A stretch of DNA of 7,659 nucleotides from RGIG6904 sp024680835 (lineage in GTDB: Bacteria > Bacillota > Clostridia > Lachnospirales > Lachnospiraceae): NCBI GenBank assembly GCA_024680835.1, contig JAILBP010000105.1, positions 1 through 7,659 of the forward strand. Direction: 5' to 3'. The first letter of the stretch is position 1. Every line of letters begins with the position of its first letter. Shown here one piece after another: positions 1-6,990 of the stretch. The notes under the pieces were generated by a model, which was not told the DNA's origin, searched no databases, and was given only the letters and a program-made list of their open reading frames with translations. The position numbers were made by a program, and so were the translations under genes.

Positions 1-1046
1 GCCATGAGCTTCGGTGCGTAATTGTATCTGTTATCACCGTAATAATTTTCATTGAAGGCAGATGTGGAATTGGAATCCAACATAAAGCTCTCATACATCA
101 CATAATCCACGAAATGCCTCGGATTGTATTTGTAGTGTGGAAGATATGGATTATAGAAAAAGATCCCCCTGTTCTGCAAAATATATTTATCCGGATAATC
201 TTTTTTCAGTCTTTTGGCGAACTCCTTAACTCCCGTGGCAGTCCACTCAAACCGGGTCATGTTCACGTCCGCCTCGGAGGTATAGCTGTTGGGAGCGCAG
301 GTATCTATGGTATCTAGGAAAAGGCCGTCGCAGCCAAGTCCTCTGCCATAGTCCTCATTCAGTATTTCCCTGATGCCCGGAATACCATCCTCACCGTCTA
401 TTGTCATGTCCAGGAGAACATCGTACCATGCGGGATCACCGATATTGGTAAAAGCACAATTGAAGATCGGATTTATGTCAGGCTTGCCGTTATGATCGTT
501 ATCATCCAGATAATATGATGCATACCCCACTCCTGCGTCCGACGGTTTTCCAAGAAGATCAACATTATCAAATGTCGTATCTCCCGCAGTTCTCGGATCA
601 ACCCTCGGTCCCGTCTTATCTCCGGTATATCTACTGTCATTCAGCATGTCTTCCGGCGACAAACCGGCAGTTCTGAGATCCTCCCCTATGGAAATATATC
701 CCAGCACGATGGTACCGCTGCTCCTTATCTCCTGAACCTGTTCTCTTGTGATATTTCCCATTCTCGGATGCAGTATCACCAGCTCATACTGTTTGGCATT
801 TTCTATGATATCCCGATCCAGAGCACCGTAATAGATCATGTAAGATGATTTTTTCTCATATTGGATTTCCTGCGAAAACTCACCTCCAAAGGAACCTTCT
901 CCCCCGGCATACTCATCCGCGCTTACATCGTGATCCGGCACCAGCACATTGTGCCGGATCACCGGTCTGTCTGCCGTTTTGCAGGATGTCAGAAGGACCG
1001 TGCATGATATTAATATTGTCAGTATCAACCTGTTGTGTTTTTTCAT
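1..1046 (-). CDS. Lipoprotein with TM1410/GH114-like domain (C-terminus cut by window start)
   Basis: 348 complete codons are visible and the frame is still open at the edge. Residues 1-22 form a lipoprotein signal: MKKHNR, a hydrophobic core, then the lipobox LLTSC with Cys22 as the lipidated residue, so the product should sit on the outer face of the membrane. After a linker, the barrel region starts at about 68 (SYMIYYGAL). It continues with YELVILHPRMGNIT (87-100), VLGYISIGED (114-123), NIGDPAWYDVLL (201-212), GCDGLFLDTIDT (238-249), and VDYVMYESFM (313-322). The D240/D245 segment and Glu319 match the acidic positions of the TM1410 group related to GH114 endo-alpha-1,4-polygalactosaminidases such as the PelA hydrolase domain. 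DDNDHNGKPD (181-190) resembles a calcium-binding DxDxDG loop. Inference: it cleaves or remodels the surface glycan made by this locus. Substrate unknown. The C-terminal part of the domain lies outside the window. Confidence 0.86.
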   Translation of the reverse strand, partial: MKKHNRLILTILISCTVLLTSCKTADRPVIRHNVLVPDHDVSADEYAGGEGSFGGEFSQEIQYEKKSSYMIYYGALDRDIIENAKQYELVILHPRMGNITREQVQEIRSSGTIVLGYISIGEDLRTAGLSPEDMLNDSRYTGDKTGPRVDPRTAGDTTFDNVDLLGKPSDAGVGYASYYLDDNDHNGKPDINPIFNCAFTNIGDPAWYDVLLDMTIDGEDGIPGIREILNEDYGRGLGCDGLFLDTIDTCAPNSYTSEADVNMTRFEWTATGVKEFAKRLKKDYPDKYILQNRGIFFYNPYLPHYKYNPRHFVDYVMYESFMLDSNSTSAFNENYYGDNRYNYAPKLM

Positions 1047-1054
1047 ATACGATT

Positions 1055-1060
1055 TCACCT
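1055..1060 (-). promoter_or_regulatory. Ribosome binding site deciding the lipoprotein start
   Basis: AGGTGA, eight bases before the ATG at 1046. An in-frame ATG at 1088 and GTG at 1058 also exist. Only the 1046 start gives a compact lipoprotein signal (MKKHNR, hydrophobic core, LLTSC), and only it has this site at correct spacing. Confidence 0.7.
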
Positions 1061-1088
1061 GTTTTCTGCTAACATCAAAAGCCTGCAT

Positions 1089-2099
1089 TCATTTCAATTC
1101 AAACGAGGATCTTTCCGGCAGTATCTTTTCAAATGCACCGGTGAGTGCCCGGCTCATATCTTCAATTTCGGCTTTTGTACCCGAATCATTTATGCAAATG
1201 GCCTTCTGCTTTTGTCCTGTGATAAACCTGCAGATCCTGTCACAATTCTCATCCGTGCTCACGTATCTGAATCCCCGCAAAGTATTGACCGGCGTGAATC
1301 TTCCCGACAGCTTTGCCCACTCTCTGAATAAATACTGCGAGACATCTCCGGAGCTTCTGAATCTCGCATTCTTCATCTTTTCAAAGACCTGCGGCTCTTC
1401 CCTCCACACCTCGTCCATGACGGACTTTAACATTGGGGACGGATTATGTGCCGTAAAAAATCCCGTGAATCTCGGTATCATCGAATCCAAAATGTTATAG
1501 AAAAAATAGAGAGGAGGATAGCCTATCTTAAAATATGCTCGGGGCTGTCTTTTTATGTTCTCTCTCTTATCAAAATGCTCTGCCAGCGCCATGGTATTAT
1601 TGGTATAAATATAGGTCATGACGGGATTTTCCGTGTTCGCCACCACAGGCTGGAACGCCAGCATATCGCAGGGTTTCCCCTGCCTGAAAAAATACTCTCG
1701 CCCTACCCTGTCCGTCAGGAACATGTCGTCATTGAAATATACAAAATGTTCCGCAAGATCAGGTATCCTGTTCAGATATGCTTCTATCAGATTACTGTTG
1801 AAAACCGGCAGGATCTCTTCCGGCATGATATCGGAATGTTTTACAATGTTCAGTTTTTCCGATGACGCATCAAGCCACCCGGGTATCTGCCCGTCAGTCA
1901 CAAAATGTATCTTTCTGACCCAGCCAGCAAACTTTTCAACGCCCCTGAACCAGTACCGGAGCGCCCCGTAATCCCTGAATTCCGAAGCCCTGTATGGAAA
2001 TTCACCCGACTTTTCGTATTCTCTTTTTTTCTCCTGCCAGAGTGTATCTTTACTGTCTACCCACAGCAGCACAAAATCAATGTCGTAATCTTCTCTCAT
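1089..2099 (-). CDS. Stealth-family sugar-phosphate transferase (capsular polysaccharide phosphotransferase)
   Basis: 336 residues with all four Stealth conserved regions in order. CR1 is at 7-22 (IDFVLLWVDSKDTLWQ). CR2 is at about 39-129, with SEFRDYGALRYWFRGVEKFA, KIHFVTDGQIPGWL (63-76), FNSNLIEAYLNRIP (100-113) and HFVYFNDDMFL (118-128). CR3 is at about 212-245 (HNPSPMLKSVMDEVW). CR4 is at about 300-306 (AICINDS). The family includes bacterial capsule enzymes such as SacB and CpsY and the eukaryotic GlcNAc-1-phosphotransferase. Members transfer hexose-1-phosphate from a nucleotide sugar, making phosphodiester links, so the locus product is probably phosphorylated. CR1 reads WVDSKD where WVDG-x-D is commoner. 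No membrane segment is seen, so it is likely cytoplasmic or peripheral. The ATG at 2099 is the only ATG in frame after an upstream TAG; its ribosome binding site is weak (GGGAA). Its TGA stop is followed at once by an in-frame ATG at 1088. Confidence 0.93.
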   Translation of the reverse strand: MREDYDIDFVLLWVDSKDTLWQEKKREYEKSGEFPYRASEFRDYGALRYWFRGVEKFAGWVRKIHFVTDGQIPGWLDASSEKLNIVKHSDIMPEEILPVFNSNLIEAYLNRIPDLAEHFVYFNDDMFLTDRVGREYFFRQGKPCDMLAFQPVVANTENPVMTYIYTNNTMALAEHFDKRENIKRQPRAYFKIGYPPLYFFYNILDSMIPRFTGFFTAHNPSPMLKSVMDEVWREEPQVFEKMKNARFRSSGDVSQYLFREWAKLSGRFTPVNTLRGFRYVSTDENCDRICRFITGQKQKAICINDSGTKAEIEDMSRALTGAFEKILPERSSFELK

Positions 2100-2158
2100 A
2101 GATTCATTCCCAAAAATCTACTCTTCACAGTCAATGCCATGATCCGGATATCAAAAGA

Positions 2159-2206
2159 TGATTCACGGATTATTTCGTGCTTTGCACTCTCACAATCCCC
2201 GAATCA
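2159..2206. repeat. Imperfect inverted repeat / potential RNA hairpin
   Basis: It lies between the NTP_transf_5 and Stealth genes. Left arm 2159-2171 (TGATTCACGGATT) and right arm 2194-2206 (AATCCCCGAATCA) are complementary at 11 of 13 positions. A second small stem, GTGC-TTT-GCAC, sits inside the loop at 2177-2187. The transcript would fold just after the upstream stop codon. Only four U residues follow the hairpin, so it is a poor intrinsic terminator. It may be a partial terminator, an mRNA-processing or stability element, or chance. Confidence 0.4.
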
Positions 2207-2207
2207 C

Positions 2208-2237
2208 AGTATATATTGACTCTTATTATTCAAACAA
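2208..2237 (-). promoter_or_regulatory. Weak sigma-A-like promoter candidate upstream of the Stealth gene
   Basis: Read on the minus strand, TTGTTT (2237-2232) is followed after 18 bases by TATACT (2213-2208), which is 4/6 and 5/6 to the consensus. It overlaps the end of the NTP_transf_5 gene. Transcription would start near 2201, inside the inverted repeat. The largest intergenic gap of the operon makes an internal promoter plausible, but such matches are common by chance in AT-rich sequence. Confidence 0.22.
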
Positions 2238-3464
2238 CCTCATGCCGGCCGCTATCTTTCCCCTCTCGCCTGCATTTTTCAAAATATCACCGGTCTTAAT
2301 ACCACGAAGTTTTCGATTGTTGACGAGAAAACGAACCAGAGTCACCACCCAAAGCACGGGCCAGATCAGGAAAACTCTTCCCGCCACAGGAAAATTCAGA
2401 TGCATCTGGTGATGAAACTCCCTGAAATAATCCCCAAATCCCGTTCCACGCAGATTCACCATCCGGTTGTCCCCGTCTTTTCCGAACTCTCCGCCTTCGA
2501 ACATGTCCACCAGAAAAGCATCTTCCCAATCCTTGAGCGGACTGTGACAATCATCGCATAACATCGATGCCTTGGAGATATCCGCCCCAAGATAACAACA
2601 CGAAAGCCTTGTCAGGGCATCAGCAAATCCCGCTATCTTAAGCTTATTCAGGTAACCCTTCAGTTCCCCGGCAACTTTTTCATCGAAACCCTCGTTTTGT
2701 AAAAATACAGCCCAGTCCAGCAGCATCTTTATCCCCATACCTTTTCGCATAAAATGCTGCAGGGCATGTATCACGATGGATAAGCCCAGAGTTGCACTGT
2801 CATATATATATGTCGATTCACCTGCATAAACAAATTCTTTTCTTCTCCCGCAGCCTGCTGCCGCAAGCTCATTTAAAAGCCTGTTGGCGTTCTCATTATC
2901 AAAGGGCTCTGCCATTTCCGTGTGCAGCTCCAGCAGAACATTTCCCGGTGACATAAACTCAATGTGATGGAGTGAGTGTGGCTCACTGTCCCGGACAAAT
3001 CCATTCTTTTCCAAAAGCTCACAGGCTCTGTCCGCATCATTTCTGTCAGCCAGCAATATGTCCACATCGGAGCTTTTCCTGTACTCAGGACCGGGATAAA
3101 GCTTTGCGATGGATATTCCCTTCAACAGCACGCAGCCGATCTTTTCTTCCTCAAACAAGCGCATTACGCCGGAGGTACATGATAATATCTGATAGAAATC
3201 CATACAGCATTCCGCCGTCTTTTTATCCAGCGCATCAAACCGGTAGGACGAGGCCTTCCAAAAATCATAGGTGAGGGGCAGAATCTTCTGCGTCTCCAAC
3301 ACCCGGCTTATCTTTGCAAAGGCATCAAAACCATGGGGATCTTCCGGATCGTGAATCCTGATAACCCCGTTTTCGTCCAGAAGCTCAGAAGTGGACCCTA
3401 CCCCCATGACCGTGGTCTTTAATATATTCAAAACATACTGTTGTATCTCATCCACCTTACGCAT
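2226..3464 (-). CDS. NTP_transf_5-type nucleotidyltransferase-fold protein
   Basis: 412 residues. The start is supported by GGAG at 3473-3476, eight bases upstream of the ATG. The centre carries the pattern of the uncharacterised nucleotidyltransferase family PF14907: LLKGISIAKLYPGPEYR (113-129), then SSDVDILL (131-138) with D133 and D135 as the metal-binding pair of the polymerase-beta-like fold. LLELHTEM (177-184) with H181 supplies the third strand. IHALQH (232-237) and GIKMLLDWAVFL (244-255) are the conserved helical part. A hydrophobic stretch at about 364-383 (FLIWPVLWVVTLVRFL), followed by NNRKLR, suggests membrane association near the C-terminus. Such proteins occur in polysaccharide and peptide-product clusters, but I know of no defined substrate. 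Inference: it may transfer a nucleotidyl or phospho group to a lipid- or sugar-linked intermediate. It ends 126 bases before the Stealth gene, the largest gap in the operon. Confidence 0.85.
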   Translation of the reverse strand: MRKVDEIQQYVLNILKTTVMGVGSTSELLDENGVIRIHDPEDPHGFDAFAKISRVLETQKILPLTYDFWKASSYRFDALDKKTAECCMDFYQILSCTSGVMRLFEEEKIGCVLLKGISIAKLYPGPEYRKSSDVDILLADRNDADRACELLEKNGFVRDSEPHSLHHIEFMSPGNVLLELHTEMAEPFDNENANRLLNELAAAGCGRRKEFVYAGESTYIYDSATLGLSIVIHALQHFMRKGMGIKMLLDWAVFLQNEGFDEKVAGELKGYLNKLKIAGFADALTRLSCCYLGADISKASMLCDDCHSPLKDWEDAFLVDMFEGGEFGKDGDNRMVNLRGTGFGDYFREFHHQMHLNFPVAGRVFLIWPVLWVVTLVRFLVNNRKLRGIKTGDILKNAGERGKIAAGMRLFE

Positions 3465-3543
3465 TGCTCAAACTCCGGCTCCATATCAGATCCCATAAAC
3501 AGACTTCTGTCACCTGACACCCACTGTTCTCACTGAAGCTTTC

Positions 3544-5778
3544 TCACTCCATCTCACCGGACCATAGTCCCAGATAGTAGAAATTCTGCGTGTTCTGCTC
3601 AATGTAATAGCACACAAAATCATCATTTTCGAAAAAAACCTTCAGCTCACCGGGATAGTATTCTTCAAAATCCCTGCACCATCTGGCAAGCTTTGATTCC
3701 AACTCTGTCCTTATGGCGACATTTTTGTAATTCTCTGAGCTGCCAAAATAATATGTTTTCTCCTCGTCCACAAGCTCGTCCGATATGGGTACCGCATAAA
3801 TATCATCTCCCACGGTGGGATAATCCCAGTCCATGTTCTGATATTTATTGTCTGCCAAAAGCGCAGGATACTCATAAAAATGATCCTGACCGTAGCACAG
3901 TGCCTTCTTTTCCAAAAATATGAATATCTTCTCCGTGGGTATCAGATAATCATAAAGATATGCCCCGTTTATGAAATCCACAAGTTCCTCGTGATAACCG
4001 TACTCCACCATCTGATACAGATCGTCGGTGGGTGACACGATGGTGTATGAAAACTTCGGATACCTGGATGTTATCTCCTGCGTCACCATAACGGCTTCGT
4101 CAAGCCTTGTCATGGACATGTACAGGTTACCGTGAAATACTCCCGCAAACTTAGTGATCAGGTATATTACTATCACCGTCACCGGCGCACAGGTCTTCAT
4201 CACCCTCGGATCCGGGATTCTGTCCGCCAGCATGAAAGCAGCATCCACCGGCACCGCAAGAACCGCCACCATGAACATGAATATAACGCTGATGAGTCGC
4301 GGCGGATCCACGAGGAACGGCAGTCCCAAAAACCTTGCGCTGTACATTCCCGAGAGGATGAGAAACGCCAGCACTGCCCCTATATAGCCTGCAAAATGAT
4401 CCACCGGGATCTCGGATTTCTTCCGGAATCTCAATACAAGGATCACTAACGTACCGCCAATCCCCAAAGCCATGGCAATGACGCAGGCGGCAGCTATGAC
4501 CGGCGCCCTCCCGGCGCTGAATATTCCCTCGAAAGCCACACTGTAGATCCAGTCCAGTACCATTGCGGGATTAAAGGTATACCCTGTGTCTTTTCCCATC
4601 ACGCCCATGGCCCACGCAATGGAACCCTGAAAATCAAAGCCCGAAACAAAGGCTATGCCCATGGGTATGGCTGCCATCACAAGGCCCGAAAAGGCTATCA
4701 CTGCCATGGGCACCAGTCTCTTTGGATCAAAGAATCTCACGGCAAAGGGGATCACGAAAGCAACGAATATGAAAAAGGTTATTATGGTGGGATAAAAATG
4801 CACACACAGTGTCACTGCAAGTCCCATCATGAAAATGTAGAGATCCTCATTCCAGTATCCGTATTTTATCCTCTCCACCCTGTTCTCTGTGCTGCGGAAA
4901 TACCGTATCCCGTAAGCAATACACAGGAACATGGCATAGAAAGCGAACTCCTGGGGAAGGGAATACATCAGTCTGGACATGGATGTCACGCCGTCACGAC
5001 TTGCGATATCCAGCATCATGAAAAGCGACATGGCGATAAGCGGCGTATATCTGTTTTTGAATATCTCGCAAAAGAAGAGATACATGGACAAAAACAGTGT
5101 TATGATATGCGGGCTGGCCACAAGCCTCATCACGCTGTACGTATTGATCCCGAAAGCCGTTCTCACCGCATATACAAAACAGTGCATACCCTCAGGATAA
5201 ATACCGCCGCTGAATATCTTTCCTTTCACCAGACCGTAAACCCACTCTGTATGGGTGTAAAGATCCGTAAAACCATACCCGAAGCTCTTGAACAGGCCAA
5301 AGCTGAAATACCTCAGCGTCACTATGAGAAGCAGCGCAAACCACACATACTCCGCAACATGTCCTCTGGTCTTTTCTTCCGCGAATACAAAAAAATCTTT
5401 GATCCTGCTTTTTTGCTTGTCGAATCCGTGGGCGATGAGAGACTTAAAGCCCATGGATCCTCTGAGATAGTACTCCGTCTTCTGCATTGCATCATACGGC
5501 AGTCCGAAGTTTTTGATCCAGCCGTATATAAAGACTCCGTAAAAAAACAGGTTGAAGGTAAATCCGTTCAGGATCCTGAGTAATCCCAGCATCATTATGA
5601 CAACGTTCAGTAACACCACCATGGTAGTGCTGCAGAATGCCATCACAAATCCGGCTTTTCTGTTTCTCAGATACTTTCTGAAGACAACATAAGGCCAGAG
5701 ATACATTACCAGCATGTATCCCGCAAAGACACGTATATATTCCCATATCCAGTACAATGAAACGCTTAACTTATCCAT
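3544..5778 (-). CDS. Polytopic membrane protein, GT-C-like putative glycosyltransferase with soluble C-terminal domain
   Basis: 744 residues. The ATG at 5778 has a GGGAAG-type ribosome binding site at 5784-5789 and lies 18 bases after the upstream stop. By eye there are about 13-14 hydrophobic segments: near residues 9-34, 43-68, 72-90, 141-160, 212-236, 245-257, 275-293, 313-330, 331-350, 356-378, 405-420, 426-449, 461-478, 494-516 and 528-546. Some of these are borderline. A polar loop follows the fourth segment, with TDLYTHTEW (171-179) and GGIYPEGMH (191-199). Asp172, His176, Glu178 and Glu196 could serve the acidic/His function that GT-C enzymes place in their first large outer loop. A 195-residue soluble tail rich in Tyr, Phe, Asp and Glu (about 550-744) follows the last segment and probably faces outside. 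GT-C enzymes use polyprenyl-phosphate sugars, which fits the GT2 gene upstream. The exact family is not recognised. A flippase or polymerase-like membrane protein is an alternative. Confidence 0.72.
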   Translation of the reverse strand: MDKLSVSLYWIWEYIRVFAGYMLVMYLWPYVVFRKYLRNRKAGFVMAFCSTTMVVLLNVVIMMLGLLRILNGFTFNLFFYGVFIYGWIKNFGLPYDAMQKTEYYLRGSMGFKSLIAHGFDKQKSRIKDFFVFAEEKTRGHVAEYVWFALLLIVTLRYFSFGLFKSFGYGFTDLYTHTEWVYGLVKGKIFSGGIYPEGMHCFVYAVRTAFGINTYSVMRLVASPHIITLFLSMYLFFCEIFKNRYTPLIAMSLFMMLDIASRDGVTSMSRLMYSLPQEFAFYAMFLCIAYGIRYFRSTENRVERIKYGYWNEDLYIFMMGLAVTLCVHFYPTIITFFIFVAFVIPFAVRFFDPKRLVPMAVIAFSGLVMAAIPMGIAFVSGFDFQGSIAWAMGVMGKDTGYTFNPAMVLDWIYSVAFEGIFSAGRAPVIAAACVIAMALGIGGTLVILVLRFRKKSEIPVDHFAGYIGAVLAFLILSGMYSARFLGLPFLVDPPRLISVIFMFMVAVLAVPVDAAFMLADRIPDPRVMKTCAPVTVIVIYLITKFAGVFHGNLYMSMTRLDEAVMVTQEITSRYPKFSYTIVSPTDDLYQMVEYGYHEELVDFINGAYLYDYLIPTEKIFIFLEKKALCYGQDHFYEYPALLADNKYQNMDWDYPTVGDDIYAVPISDELVDEEKTYYFGSSENYKNVAIRTELESKLARWCRDFEEYYPGELKVFFENDDFVCYYIEQNTQNFYYLGLWSGEME

Positions 5779-5796
5779 CTTATCTTCCCGGAGCGA

Positions 5797-6990
5797 TTAT
5801 TTTTTCAGGCTTCCCGCAAAAACATATCCCTTCCCGTCGCTCACATTCGAAAAAAATACTCTCTCTCTCAGATCCACAGTATCCGCACACACAAAAATAT
5901 CTCCGAAGCATCCGTCCTTCACCGGAAAAACGTAACATTTTGTCTCCCCTGGCTCCATATCAGATATGATATGTGAAGTAAGACTTACACTCTCACCCGT
6001 TTCCGAAACAAGATGCATTTCTATAGGGACGTAAGGTTTTGAAAACCCTTTATTCTCCACATATATCATCAGTTTTTTATTCTTGTATGCCACTTTTTTT
6101 ATAACATATCTGTATCCCAGATTCTCTGAAAGGTAAGTGAAGGCATCTATTCTGTAACCGTCGCAGGATACACTCACCTTTTTCAGAAGATCGTACATCG
6201 CCATGTCATAGTCCCGGTTGAGATACGTGATATGCCTTTTTTTCAGCATATCCGTCAGCACCTCAGGTTTTTGACGACCGGCAAATCCGGTGCCGTACAC
6301 CATCTCCCCGCCATAAGGCGCAGTATTGCTGACGTTAAAGATGATCTGCTCATCTCTTTGGCTTCTGTCACTTCGTATGGTACCAAGCTCCGTCTCATCC
6401 GCCAGCATGGCATCATTAAACAGTATGGGACGAACATTCCCCCTAACAGGCAATAATTCCTGCTGGGAGGGCTTTCTGACCGCAATATCCACTCCCGATC
6501 CCGACATGACATCATATATTTTTTCCAGGAAAGAGCTGTCCGCATATCTGGTGGAATGCATCTCCCCCCAGTCACCTACCAAAAGCCCCTGATAAACAAA
6601 AATATGACTCTTATACTCCCGTATGAGGTCCGCCAGCGCCCGGGCATGGGCTAACACCAGCCCTATGCGATCAGGCTCGCGCATCATCCCCCTGCCGTCA
6701 TGATCGTAGGAAAATCTCAGGATCAAACGCTTATCTTTGGAGATAAAATAATCCATAACAGAGCGTATCGCCTCAATATCACCATCATCAAGCGCTCTGT
6801 CTTTACAACATGCTATATCTATGACTAACAGCACCAGGCTCACCCTCGACAGATCGACACCGTCAAATTGTCTGAGATCACACGCTCCAAGCTCTGCATA
6901 AAACAGCTTATAAAACCCTCTGCCGGGGTTTACGGGAATATCATGTGACTCGGCAATCGAACTGCACTTAAATCTTTTGCCAAATATCAT
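5797..6990 (-). CDS. DUF4874/DUF4832 domain protein (predicted glycoside-hydrolase-like barrel)
   Basis: 397 residues. The start is set by a GGAGG ribosome binding site at 6996-7000, five bases upstream, and by the ATGA overlap with the upstream gene, which implies translational coupling. The N-terminal half carries DUF4874 landmarks: NPGRGFY (21-27), RFSYD (92-96), and the conserved GDWGEMH (139-145) in the segment typically written as GxWGEMH. R172-K-P and NDAML (192-196) follow. The second half matches DUF4832: GGE (227-229), a His in KKRHITYLNRDY (251-261), LGYRYV (291-296), then a beta-rich tail (about 297-397) that looks like an immunoglobulin-type sandwich. The barrel and acidic residues suggest a carbohydrate-active enzyme, but I know of no established reaction for these families. 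No signal peptide or membrane segment is visible, which is odd for a glycan hydrolase. It may act in the cytoplasm or be exported by another route. The placement among glycosyltransferases supports a role in polymer synthesis or editing. Confidence 0.85.
   Translation of the reverse strand: MIFGKRFKCSSIAESHDIPVNPGRGFYKLFYAELGACDLRQFDGVDLSRVSLVLLVIDIACCKDRALDDGDIEAIRSVMDYFISKDKRLILRFSYDHDGRGMMREPDRIGLVLAHARALADLIREYKSHIFVYQGLLVGDWGEMHSTRYADSSFLEKIYDVMSGSGVDIAVRKPSQQELLPVRGNVRPILFNDAMLADETELGTIRSDRSQRDEQIIFNVSNTAPYGGEMVYGTGFAGRQKPEVLTDMLKKRHITYLNRDYDMAMYDLLKKVSVSCDGYRIDAFTYLSENLGYRYVIKKVAYKNKKLMIYVENKGFSKPYVPIEMHLVSETGESVSLTSHIISDMEPGETKCYVFPVKDGCFGDIFVCADTVDLRERVFFSNVSDGKGYVFAGSLKK

Noticed and set aside
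505..510. Dockerin or thrombospondin-type calcium repeat in the lipoprotein (DDNDHNGKPD)
   Set aside because: Only one such loop is present and it sits inside the barrel region. A dockerin would need a duplicated module, so it is noted only as a possible calcium loop.
949..1500. 183-codon plus-strand open frame
   Set aside because: It is antisense to the Stealth gene and the start of the lipoprotein gene, both with clear family motifs. Its translation has no recognisable domain.
1446..1865. 139-codon plus-strand open frame
   Set aside because: It lies entirely opposite the Stealth CR2-CR3 coding region and shows no motif of its own.
2120..2136. TTGACT as a -35 box before the Stealth gene
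   Set aside because: No acceptable -10 hexamer lies 16-18 bases downstream; that position reads GGGAAT next to the start codon.
3508..3519. Short palindrome TGTCACCTGACA in the gap before the NTP_transf_5 gene
   Set aside because: Five-base arms with a two-base centre and no second copy seen. This is too short to call an operator.
4798..5583. 261-codon plus-strand open frame
   Set aside because: It is antisense to the membrane protein gene. It is rich in His, Arg and Lys with no domain-like pattern, as expected of the complement of hydrophobic codons.
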